This document shows, in pieces, positions 35,879 through 43,875 of a stretch of 64,000 nt of DNA (position 1 is its first letter; every line of letters begins with the position of its first letter). The notes below the pieces were generated by a model. That model ran no database searches and was not told where the DNA came from. It worked only from the letters and a program-made list of their open reading frames with translations. The position numbers were made by a program, and so were the translations under genes. This DNA is from Thermosyntropha lipolytica DSM 11003. GTDB taxonomy: Bacteria > Bacillota > Syntrophomonadia > Syntrophomonadales > Syntrophomonadaceae. Location of the stretch: the NCBI RefSeq assembly GCF_900129805.1, contig NZ_FQWY01000007.1:32809-96808 (forward strand), given 5' to 3'.

Positions 35879-37240
35879 ATGAAATCTATAATTATCGGTG
35901 CCGGAAAAGTCGGTTTTAGTATTGCCCAGCTCCTATCATCTGAAAACCAGGATGTAGTTGTCATTGAACAAGATGAAGAAAGAGCCAAACTAATTGAAGA
36001 AACTCTGGATGTACAGGTGATACAGGGAAGCGGGGCTTCCTGGAGTATATTAGAGATGGCAGGGGTTAAATCGGCAGAAATGGTGGTAGCAGTTACGGAA
36101 TATGATGAACTCAATATGATCGCCTGTTTGCTGGCTAAACAGTATGGAGTAAAAACTACCATAGCCCGGGTCCGCAATCCGGAATATGTAGAAACCCCCC
36201 ACTTCTCACCTGAATCTTTGTTAGGTATCGACCTTATCATAAATCCGGAAAGGGTAACTGCTGAAGAAATTGCGAAAATTGTAAAAAATCCTGAAGTATT
36301 AGATGTGGAATATTATGCAGATGGAAAAGTACAGCTGGTAGAGCTGGTAGTGCCTGATAAATCGCCTGTTATTAACATGCAACTCAGAGATTTAGATACT
36401 TCCAAATATGTAATTGTTTCCATTGTCCGCAAGCATAAAATGATTGTGCCGAGCGGAAATGATGTGATAAAACCAGGCGATCATCTCTATATTATGGCCA
36501 ATACTAACGATATGGCAGAAGTTTTAAAATCATTAGGCATTTATCGGAAAAAGGTAGAACACCTTACTATTTTAGGTGCAGGTCGTACCGGCTGTTATTT
36601 GGCGCATATTCTGGAAAGAGAAAAAATTCCTGTAAATATCAAGATTATAGAAAAAAATGAAAAAAGAGCCCGTGAAGTATCAGCCAGGCTCAAGCATAGT
36701 CTGGTAATTCATGGAGACGGCAGTGACCTGGAATTGCTGGAAAATGAAAATATTGAGAAGTCAGATCTCTTTGTAGCAGTAACCGATGATGATAAGATAA
36801 ATCTGCTTTCCTGTCTAATTGCTAAAAATTTAGGGGCCAAAAAAACGATTGCCAAAATTAAAAGGGCAGATATAATGCCACTTATGGAACAGATTGGCAT
36901 TGATATAGTTTTAAGCCCCCGCATACTTACAGCTGGTGCTATACTTAAATATATCCGCAAAGGCAATGTGGTATCAGTTACGGTACTGGGTGATGAAAGG
37001 GCAGAGCTTTTAGAATTCTTTGCCCAGGCAGGTTCAGTAGCCGTAGGTAAAGAACTCAAAAGAATTAAATTCCCAAGTGGTTCAGTAGTGGGAGCAATTG
37101 TACGGAACGGACAAGTTATAATTCCCAATGGTAATAGTGTTATAAAACCTAATGACCAGTTGATGGTCTTCAGCTTACCTCACAGCATCCATAAAGTAGA
37201 AAAAATATTTACTTCTGGAGGCAAAAATTCATTGTGGTAA
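35879..37240 (+). CDS. trkA: Trk potassium uptake regulatory subunit TrkA
   Basis: Cytoplasmic NAD(H)-binding gating subunit. 453 aa with two RCK units in tandem: RCK_N 1 starts MKSIIIGAGKVGFSIAQLLS; RCK_C 1 about 140-220; RCK_N 2 starts LTILGAGRTGCYLAHILERE; RCK_C 2 is the last 80 residues. Dinucleotide loops GAGKVG and GAGRTG are intact. ATG 35879 behind TAGGTGGG. Its end overlaps the trkH start by 7 nt. Confidence 0.95.
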   Translation: MKSIIIGAGKVGFSIAQLLSSENQDVVVIEQDEERAKLIEETLDVQVIQGSGASWSILEMAGVKSAEMVVAVTEYDELNMIACLLAKQYGVKTTIARVRNPEYVETPHFSPESLLGIDLIINPERVTAEEIAKIVKNPEVLDVEYYADGKVQLVELVVPDKSPVINMQLRDLDTSKYVIVSIVRKHKMIVPSGNDVIKPGDHLYIMANTNDMAEVLKSLGIYRKKVEHLTILGAGRTGCYLAHILEREKIPVNIKIIEKNEKRAREVSARLKHSLVIHGDGSDLELLENENIEKSDLFVAVTDDDKINLLSCLIAKNLGAKKTIAKIKRADIMPLMEQIGIDIVLSPRILTAGAILKYIRKGNVVSVTVLGDERAELLEFFAQAGSVAVGKELKRIKFPSGSVVGAIVRNGQVIIPNGNSVIKPNDQLMVFSLPHSIHKVEKIFTSGGKNSLW

Positions 37241-38676
37241 GAAAAGAAGTTGTTTTGAACTATATAGGCAAAATATTAATTATAATAGGCATAGCCATGC
37301 TAACTTCTCTAATTTGGGCCATCTATTTCGGAGAGCCTGTTTTTAAAAGTATCCTTTCCGGAGCAGCAATAACTATTTTTTTCGGTATATTGCTAAGTTA
37401 CATATACCGGCATAATTATGAAATAAACTATCGGGAAGGTTTTGCTATCGTAACTCTAGGCTGGCTTTCAGCTTCTCTTTTCGGTTCTCTGCCTTTTGTT
37501 TTTAGCGGCTATTTCCCAACCTTTGCCGATGCATTTTTTGAAACCGTATCCGGTTTTACAACTACCGGAGCATCTATACTTATCGATATTGAGGCTCTCC
37601 CTTACAGCCTCCTTTTCTGGCGCAGCCTTACCCAGTGGCTTGGAGGCATGGGAATTATGGTTCTTTTCGTAGCTATAATTGCTAGTATGGGAGTGAGAGC
37701 CAATCAGTTATTCCGGGCCGAAATACCTGGGGGGGCCATGTCAGAAAAACTAAGTCCCCGCATAAGGGAAACGGCTAAGCTTCTATGGATTACATATGTA
37801 ATTTTAAGCCTTATTTTATTTATTTTTTTGATATCTTTTGGTATGAATATCTTTGATGCCCTATGTCATACTTTTACCACTATGGCAACAGGGGGATTTT
37901 CTACTAAAAATGAAAGTATAGCTTTTTATAATGCTCAAATTCAATGGATTATAATTGTTTTTATGTTTTTAGCCGGAGCTAATTTTTCGCTGTACTATTT
38001 TGCTTATAAAAACCGTACCTTGAAACGTATATGGCAAAATTCCGAATTTAAAATTTACACATGTATAGTGTTAGTTGCTGCCTTTTTAGTTTTTATATCT
38101 TTAAAAACAATACCTGACTATGAAGAAAGGATTCGCACTTCATTGTTTCAAGTAGTATCAATCCTTACGACTACTGGATTTGCAACTGCCGATTATGAAA
38201 AATGGAATCCTTTAGGACAAAGTGTTATATTTTTACTCATGTTTATAGGAGGATGTGCAGGCTCTACAGCAGGTAATATAAAAGTAGGCAGATACATGAT
38301 AATGTTAAAGAGAGTTAAAATTGAATTAGAACAGATGTTGCATCCTAAAGCTTTGATTTCTTTACGTTTTGAGGATAAGGTTTTGAGTAATAATCTGGTT
38401 ATAAATGTTTTGCAGTATTTTTTCCTGTATATAATACTTGTATTAGTATCCACTTTAATTCTTGCTGCCCTAGATGTGGACAGAATAACTTCTTTTACTG
38501 CTTCATTATCATGTATCAGTAATATCGGACCTGGCTTCGGTATAGTTGGTCCAACTGAAAACTATTCTCATATTCCTTATTTAGGCAAATATATTTTAAG
38601 TATACTGATGCTCATAGGACGTCTGGAAATATATCCAGCTTTGATTCTATTTATGCCCACATACTGGAAAGAATAA
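37234..38676 (+). CDS. trkH: Trk-type potassium transporter membrane subunit TrkH/KtrB
   Basis: K+ channel-like transporter of 480 aa with about ten helices and four P-loop segments (for example ETVSGFTTTGASILIDIEAL, TFTTMATGGFSTKNESIAFY, TTTGFATADYEKWNP and SCISNIGPGFGIVGPTENYS), each carrying the conserved filter glycine. GTG start inside trkA, so translation is coupled. Length fits TrkH. Confidence 0.95.
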   Translation: MVRKEVVLNYIGKILIIIGIAMLTSLIWAIYFGEPVFKSILSGAAITIFFGILLSYIYRHNYEINYREGFAIVTLGWLSASLFGSLPFVFSGYFPTFADAFFETVSGFTTTGASILIDIEALPYSLLFWRSLTQWLGGMGIMVLFVAIIASMGVRANQLFRAEIPGGAMSEKLSPRIRETAKLLWITYVILSLILFIFLISFGMNIFDALCHTFTTMATGGFSTKNESIAFYNAQIQWIIIVFMFLAGANFSLYYFAYKNRTLKRIWQNSEFKIYTCIVLVAAFLVFISLKTIPDYEERIRTSLFQVVSILTTTGFATADYEKWNPLGQSVIFLLMFIGGCAGSTAGNIKVGRYMIMLKRVKIELEQMLHPKALISLRFEDKVLSNNLVINVLQYFFLYIILVLVSTLILAALDVDRITSFTASLSCISNIGPGFGIVGPTENYSHIPYLGKYILSILMLIGRLEIYPALILFMPTYWKE

Positions 38677-38690
38677 AATGCTTACACCAA

Positions 38691-38717
38691 AAGGCCTATA
38701 TGGCCGTTTTTTTTTAT
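38691..38717 (+). terminator. Terminator after trkAH
   Basis: GGCC-TATAT-GGCC forms a short hairpin preceded by AAA and followed by nine T residues (GTTTTTTTTTATG). Weak stem but a clear T tract. Confidence 0.6.
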
Positions 38718-38798
38718 GTCTACCAGGGAAGGCACCTAAGGGGGCAAGACTTCATATTATGGAGTAAACCTGTAAATGAATCATAAGGGAGATAGCAG

Positions 38799-39926
38799 AT
38801 GAAGGCGGAGGGAACTAGCCATAGCCATATATATGTAGGAGTGCTCCTTAGCAGAAATCATCACCATATATTTTATGCCGGGGGAAAAACGGCGCGCTTA
38901 TACCGTGAAATGATTTTATGGGGAAAAAAGAAAGATATAGTGATATTTTTTTTCCATCCTCTGGATATAGCATGGAGAAGAAAAAAAATTAAAGGAATTA
39001 CTTTAAATAAAAATGACCGCTGGGTTAGCAAGTATTTTGATTTTCCGCTTATTATATATAATCGACTATCTTATCGAAGTGATGAAAAAAAAGCTTATAT
39101 ACAAAATATTTTAAAAAAACTTGCCCACGAAAACATCTTTATATTTAATACCCGTTTTCTAAATAAATGGGAAATATACCAAACATTAAAAGATTATCCT
39201 CATATAGCTCCTTTTTTGCCTCGAACTTCGCTGTTTTCTAAATCAGCTTTAAGAGATTTTACTAGCTTATATAACGATGTTTTTCTCAAACCCCAAAATA
39301 ACAGCCGGGGAAAAGGAATTATAAAAATTACTAAACATCCTTACCAAAACGGCTTTATATTTGCCTGTGCCGACCAAAAACCTTTAAGGTGGATACCATG
39401 CCATTCATATAAGGATTTGTACCTTAAATTGCGAAAATACATTTTATATCCTAAATCCTATTTGCTACAGGAAGGGATTAGGCTGGCCAGATATAAAGGA
39501 AGGGTATTTGACTTAAGAACGCAAATCCAAAAAGATGGCAATGGTGAGTGGACTTTAACGGGAATAGGAGTAAGGGTAGCTCATCCTGAACGCTTCGTAA
39601 CCCATATTCCCAATGGGGGGAAAGCTGCTTCGCTAGAAGAAGTAATCAGCCTGGTTTGGGGACGAGAAAAATTAAAGAATATAAAAACTGATATCACTTT
39701 TCTGTGCGACCATGTCCCGCAAATTCTGGAAAAAGATTTAAATTTAAATCTAGCTATACTTTCTTTAGATATAGGGGTAGATGAAGAAGGCAGTACCTAT
39801 ATATTGGAAGTAAACTCTAAACCTGCCAGCTTTGATGAAGAACACATACGCCAAAAACATCTGGAATTACTTACCGATTATTTTATCTTTGCTGCGAATT
39901 CAATCTCGAAAAGGAAGGCTTGTTAG
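38799..39926 (+). CDS. YheC/YheD-type ATP-grasp protein (3), short form
   Basis: 375 aa, about 70 shorter than the two at 27692 and 29062: it lacks their N-terminal beta-rich domain and starts near HIYVGVLLSRNHHH. Middle: FFFHPLDIAWRRKKIKG and KYFDFPLIIYNRLSYRSDEK. ATP-grasp: VFLKPQNNSRGKGIIKITKH, LARYKGRVFDLRTQIQKDGN, IPNGGKAASLEEVISL, LDIGVDEEGSTYILEVNSKP. ATG behind AAGGGAGA. The next gene starts 1 nt after its stop, so it is tightly linked with a second kind of amide ligase. Confidence 0.9.
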   Translation: MKAEGTSHSHIYVGVLLSRNHHHIFYAGGKTARLYREMILWGKKKDIVIFFFHPLDIAWRRKKIKGITLNKNDRWVSKYFDFPLIIYNRLSYRSDEKKAYIQNILKKLAHENIFIFNTRFLNKWEIYQTLKDYPHIAPFLPRTSLFSKSALRDFTSLYNDVFLKPQNNSRGKGIIKITKHPYQNGFIFACADQKPLRWIPCHSYKDLYLKLRKYILYPKSYLLQEGIRLARYKGRVFDLRTQIQKDGNGEWTLTGIGVRVAHPERFVTHIPNGGKAASLEEVISLVWGREKLKNIKTDITFLCDHVPQILEKDLNLNLAILSLDIGVDEEGSTYILEVNSKPASFDEEHIRQKHLELLTDYFIFAANSISKRKAC

Positions 39927-39927
39927 C

Positions 39928-41472
39928 ATGAATATCGTGTTTTTTTATTCTCGCAACAAAACGGGAGAAGAACTAAAAAACCTGATACAGAATGAATGGC
40001 AAGAAGTAAAGATAAATTATATAAATACAGGGCAGAATGAGTATATAGAGATGCACATCCTGGATAAAAACTCTGATCATAAATTACTGATAAATTCTTT
40101 AGAAGCCATAAATAATCTCCAAAAAGAAAGGTATAAAGAGATATTAAGTTTAAATAACCTGCCTTTGGTAAATGAAAATAATCTTGATAGAATAACCTGT
40201 AGCTATGAAGTATTGATGTGTGATTTTAATGTCATATCCATGCAGATGAAAAATCCAGTTAAAAGCAAAAAACCATCCAGATGTATATATGAAATCGATA
40301 ATCCCAAAATAATAGAGATAGCAAGGAAAGCTGTATACTATTTAGGCCTGGATATAGCTAAAGTAGTTATAATTTTAAATACACGCAAACAATATAAAAT
40401 AAGCCATATAGACCCCTCGCCTATACTGCGCAAAAAAGAAATAGAAGCTATTAAATCATATCTTAAAAAAATGTACACGGTAGAAAACATAAAAAATAAA
40501 GAAATAAAAATGGGAGCCGATCCTGAATTTATGATAATTAATGCCAAAACTCAAAAAATAATAGCGGCATCTGATTTTTTCCCGCGTGAAGGTATGGTAG
40601 GATGTGACAATATAAGAATGCCTAATCGCCAGCAAAGACCTATTGCGGAAATAAGACCTAAGCCAACTCCATCCCCACTTGAACTTACGCAAAATATAAA
40701 ACAAGCTTTATTATCCGCAAATAAATTAGCTCCTTACAAAAATATTAAATGGCTGGCGGGAAGCCAGCCATTTAACGGCTATTATATAGGAGGACATATT
40801 CATTTCAGCAATGTTGAGCTTAATTTTAAGCTTCTGCGTGCTTTAGATAATTATTTGGGAATAATAGTTTCTTTAATGGAAAATCCTTTAACAGCCGCTA
40901 AAAGGAGAAAAAAATATGGATTTATAGGAGATTTTAGAAAAAAAGAGCACGGTGGCTTTGAATACCGCACGCTGGGAAGCTGGCTGGTTTCTCCTCATAT
41001 AACGGCTGCCGTATTATGCTTGGCTAAAATTGTAGTCAGCAGATATCCTTATCTGTCTGCCCATTATTTATGCTCACCCGAGGTGCAAAAAGCTTTTTAC
41101 AATGGAGATCATAGTTATTTAAAAAAATATTTCCATTATCTATGGAATGATATTCGAAACACGGACCTGTACCATATGTACAGGGAACATCTGAAAATAA
41201 TACCCCAGATGATAGAAGAAGATATCGTCTGGGATGAAACTGCTGATTTTCGAGTTTTTTGGAATATTACTCCTAAGCGCATATACGATAAAAATAAGAC
41301 TGGTACTAGTGCCGGCAAGATTACCATAAGAACTAATAACCAGCAAGCAACAAGAAATAATAGAATATCAATAAATAACAGAAGTATTATAGCTCCAAAC
41401 CCTGGTAACAGAAACCGCAGCCGGAGGGTTAATAATATATCTCCCGTAAGAATTAACCGCTCCGGCCGATAA
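39928..41472 (+). CDS. Putative amidoligase: phage phiEco32-like COOH-NH2 ligase (GCS2-like) with a degenerate ATP-grasp-like N-terminus
   Basis: 514 aa from ATG 39928 (the longer frame from 39832 overlaps the preceding gene and is rejected). The C-terminal half begins with GADPEFMIINAKTQKII and continues with CDNIRMPNRQQRPIAEIRPK, YYIGGHIHFSN and KEHGGFEYRTLGSWLVSPHI, the pattern of the glutamine synthetase/GCS2-fold COOH-NH2 ligase family. Residues about 95-165 (YEIDNPKIIEIARKAVYYLG, KISHIDPSPILRKKEIEA) look like the last motif of an ATP-grasp domain without the rest. The last 60 residues are rich in Asn and Arg with no predicted fold. It is coupled to an ATP-grasp gene; a joint role in peptide-tag synthesis or spore-layer modification is an inference. 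Confidence 0.82.
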   Translation: MNIVFFYSRNKTGEELKNLIQNEWQEVKINYINTGQNEYIEMHILDKNSDHKLLINSLEAINNLQKERYKEILSLNNLPLVNENNLDRITCSYEVLMCDFNVISMQMKNPVKSKKPSRCIYEIDNPKIIEIARKAVYYLGLDIAKVVIILNTRKQYKISHIDPSPILRKKEIEAIKSYLKKMYTVENIKNKEIKMGADPEFMIINAKTQKIIAASDFFPREGMVGCDNIRMPNRQQRPIAEIRPKPTPSPLELTQNIKQALLSANKLAPYKNIKWLAGSQPFNGYYIGGHIHFSNVELNFKLLRALDNYLGIIVSLMENPLTAAKRRKKYGFIGDFRKKEHGGFEYRTLGSWLVSPHITAAVLCLAKIVVSRYPYLSAHYLCSPEVQKAFYNGDHSYLKKYFHYLWNDIRNTDLYHMYREHLKIIPQMIEEDIVWDETADFRVFWNITPKRIYDKNKTGTSAGKITIRTNNQQATRNNRISINNRSIIAPNPGNRNRSRRVNNISPVRINRSGR

Positions 41473-41477
41473 TATTT

Positions 41478-42458
41478 CTACCTCATTCCTAATTCTTGCA
41501 GCAATATTTCCGCCGCTTTTAATTGATAGTTGATACGTTCAGATAAATCCTGTTTTTGAGCGGTTTCAAATATAAAGCTCTTAACCCCTAAAAATTCTGC
41601 ACTAGACCGGGATAAACTTCCCTGTACAGGATAACGCAGCAAGGAAAATTGCTTATATGAAGTCTTTATGCCAGAATTTAGAGTATTAACGATTTTTTCA
41701 CTTATCCTCTTGGTATCAGAATTTGGATAATATATGAGGGTTTGTCCTACAGAATTAGTAGAGGAATTCTTATAAAAATCATATCCCTCATGCATATCCA
41801 TAAGCCAGTCCACATTATATTCTTTTACTGTGCGGTATATTGCTCTGGCCAGCACAGTATCGCCAGATTCTGAACTCCTTTTAGGGAAAGAACGGTTTAA
41901 ATCAGGTTCACCTTCAATATATCTCTTATTAGCCTGTATCGCCAGCTTATTGGCCTGAGGTAAAACCAGTAAAGTGCCACAGTTTATTTTCCAATCCTTA
42001 ATTTTTTCGGCTGCTCTGTATCCGGCAGTTTCATTTCCATGTATTCCTCCGACAATCATTACCGTAGGGCCTGGTTTAGAACTCCGGATTATGTAGAGTT
42101 CGGTTGCCCATTTAGTACCTGCAGCCACCGTTTTTATTTCAACTGCAGCCGATTTAGTATTAGTAGAGGTATCTGGTAATTTTAAAGCAGCCTCAGACTG
42201 ATTGTTATATGTATTGGAGGTTACCGTATAATATGTATAAATCCTTCCATTAATACTAGTTGTGACAGGAGTATATGTATTATTGAGTGAAGAACTGTTA
42301 AAAGCATCATAGGTAGTAACTTTGTATTCTATAGGTCCGGAATAAGTTATAGTAACAGCATCTGCGGCATCAGCATGTAAAAATGGCAACGAAAAACTGC
42401 AAAAAGTAAAAAGGGTGGCCTGCGCCAATCGTCGTTTGAAGTTGCTTACCTTTTTCAC
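41478..42458 (-). CDS. Secreted M14-like zinc peptidase (succinylglutamate desuccinylase/aspartoacylase fold)
   Basis: 326 aa. Signal peptide: basic start KKVSNFKRRLA then a hydrophobic core ending near LHADA-A. Residues 24-125 are Ser/Thr/Asn-rich and beta-type. The catalytic domain has MIVGGIHGNETAG (His and Glu zinc ligands), NKRYIEGEPDLNRSFP, a third ligand in MDMHEGYDFY, and the likely catalytic Glu in FIFETAQ. Probable exported carboxypeptidase or amidase on cell wall or coat peptides. GTG start; its translation start is flanked by a 14-bp inverted repeat. It ends 5 bp from the amidoligase gene, tail to tail. Confidence 0.85.
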   Translation of the reverse strand: MKKVSNFKRRLAQATLFTFCSFSLPFLHADAADAVTITYSGPIEYKVTTYDAFNSSSLNNTYTPVTTSINGRIYTYYTVTSNTYNNQSEAALKLPDTSTNTKSAAVEIKTVAAGTKWATELYIIRSSKPGPTVMIVGGIHGNETAGYRAAEKIKDWKINCGTLLVLPQANKLAIQANKRYIEGEPDLNRSFPKRSSESGDTVLARAIYRTVKEYNVDWLMDMHEGYDFYKNSSTNSVGQTLIYYPNSDTKRISEKIVNTLNSGIKTSYKQFSLLRYPVQGSLSRSSAEFLGVKSFIFETAQKQDLSERINYQLKAAEILLQELGMR

Positions 42459-42516
42459 CTGCTATCATTCCTTTCCTTAATTATTGTTTTTTGTACAAAT
42501 AAGTAAGCAACTTCAA
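42436..42516 (-). promoter_or_regulatory. 14-bp inverted repeat enclosing the ribosome site and start codon of the M14-like peptidase gene
   Basis: TTGAAGTTGCTTAC (42436-42449) and GTAAGCAACTTCAA (42503-42516) are perfect complements 53 nt apart. In the minus-strand mRNA the 5' arm lies in the leader and the 3' arm covers codons 4-8, so the AAGGAAAGG ribosome site and the GTG start sit in the loop. A hairpin this exact is unlikely by chance and may control translation or mRNA stability. Confidence 0.65.
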
Positions 42517-42673
42517 TTTTCGACAAATACTAGCAAAAACCTTCTTATTTTTGAAAGTAAATTATGGATATGTTATAAATATATTCCAATAACATTTTTT
42601 ATTAATTCCTTGACTTTATCCATTTTTTTGTTAATATATTATTGTTCTTTTTGTACCATATTAATTATTATTA

Positions 42674-42682
42674 TGGTATAAT
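42674..42682 (+). promoter_or_regulatory. Extended -10 promoter element for the LysR-type gene
   Basis: TGGTATAAT is a consensus extended -10 (TGnTATAAT), 75 bp upstream of the ATG at 42757. No clear -35 at 16-18 bp, as is common with extended -10 promoters. Confidence 0.5.
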
Positions 42683-42756
42683 TAAAAACAAATGGTTATA
42701 TTTTGTCGAACAACTAATAGGTGTAAATATCTTATACACATTAACGGGGTGAAGAA

Positions 42757-43710
42757 ATGAACATTGAGCAATTTGAAATTTTTCGGACTATTGCTCAGGT
42801 AAAAAGTTTTACGAGAGCAGCGAAAATACTGAATTTTACTCAGCCGGCTATCAGTTCACAGATCAAATCACTGGAGCAGTATTATAATGTGGAGCTTTTT
42901 GAACGCGGAAGCAGTGGAGTGAAACTTACCGAGGCCGGCAAAAAGTTTTATGAATATGGGGAAAAGATACTGGCTCTGTTTAATGAAATGGAGGCAGAGC
43001 TTGCCAAGATAAGCGGTTCTACTAAAGAATTTATAAAGCTGGGCGCAAGCAATTCCCCGGGGAACTACTTTTTACCCTCGGCGATAAAGGTTTTTAAAGC
43101 CCGTCATCCTAATGCCTATGTAAGGGTAGATATCGCCCATTCTTATGAAATCATAGAAGCCCTGCGGGAAAGAAGTCTGGATATTGGGGTAATTGAAGGA
43201 GATATGAGTTATGGCCCTGATATAGAAAGACATAAAATATCAAGCAATAAACTTGTGCTGGTAGCTCCTGCTAATGCTAAGTGGAAAAAAATACGCAATA
43301 TAAGCATCCAGGATTTAATGAGGGAACCTTTTATTGCTAGAGAAGAAGAAGCTACCCTGCGCTATTTGTTTAATTCTTATCTGAAAAGTATAGGATATAA
43401 TCTGGATGATATGAACATTGTCATGGAAATAACCAACTGGGAAGCGATGAAACAGGCAGTTCTAAATAATGTAGGCCTGGCCATAATCCCTTATCCGGTG
43501 GTGGAAAAGGAAATCAAGGAAGGCAAACTGGTAGAAATAGCTCTGGAAGGGGAGAATCTGCAGCTTAACTGGAATATAGAAGTAGTAGTTCGCAGTGGAG
43601 AAACCCTTACCGGATTAAAAAAAGAGCTTTTCGATTTTCTAACTTCTCCGGATACGATCTGGAAAGCAGAAGAAGAAAATATTACTCAAAATAAGATGCG
43701 TTTTATATAA
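42757..43710 (+). CDS. LysR-family transcriptional regulator
   Basis: 317 aa. N-terminal winged helix-turn-helix: MNIEQFEIFRTIAQVKSFTR, AAKILNFTQPAISSQIKSLE and LFERGSSGVKLTEAGKKFYE. C-terminal periplasmic-binding-type effector domain (about 88-300), similar to the CysL/CbbR branch. ATG behind AACGGGGTG. The next gene (NapH-like/FNR fusion, same strand) has its own promoter and an inverted repeat and is the obvious candidate target. Confidence 0.93.
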   Translation: MNIEQFEIFRTIAQVKSFTRAAKILNFTQPAISSQIKSLEQYYNVELFERGSSGVKLTEAGKKFYEYGEKILALFNEMEAELAKISGSTKEFIKLGASNSPGNYFLPSAIKVFKARHPNAYVRVDIAHSYEIIEALRERSLDIGVIEGDMSYGPDIERHKISSNKLVLVAPANAKWKKIRNISIQDLMREPFIAREEEATLRYLFNSYLKSIGYNLDDMNIVMEITNWEAMKQAVLNNVGLAIIPYPVVEKEIKEGKLVEIALEGENLQLNWNIEVVVRSGETLTGLKKELFDFLTSPDTIWKAEEENITQNKMRFI

Positions 43711-43737
43711 TTTAAATGAAGCTTAATCTAATTAAAA

Positions 43738-43770
43738 GGCAAAGTCGGCTGATAATCGGCTTTGTCTTTT
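43738..43770 (+). terminator. Terminator after the LysR-type gene
   Basis: GGCAAAGTCG (43738-43747) and CGGCTTTGTC (43757-43766) form a 10-bp stem with two G-U pairs, followed by TTTTTATTTTT. Confidence 0.8.
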
Positions 43771-43779
43771 TATTTTTGC

Positions 43780-43839
43780 TTGACTCTTCGCTGTTTTTCT
43801 AATAAAATTTAATCTGCATATACTTATAGGGGGTATATG
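43780..43839 (+). promoter_or_regulatory. Promoter and candidate LysR operator for the NapH-like/FNR fusion gene
   Basis: TTGACT (43780-43785) and TAAAAT (43803-43808) are spaced by 17 bp, a good sigma-A promoter. Just downstream, CATATAC (43817-43823) and GTATATG (43833-43839) form a 7-bp inverted repeat with a 9-nt spacer, suitable as a dimer-binding operator. That the neighbouring LysR protein binds it is an inference. Confidence 0.6.
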
Positions 43840-43875
43840 TATATGTAAATTATAGTTACAGGGAGGTAATAAAAT

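Noticed and set aside
39832..39927. Longer start for the COOH-NH2 ligase
   Set aside because: It would overlap the ATP-grasp gene by 95 bases; ATG 39928 directly after that stop is the natural coupled start.
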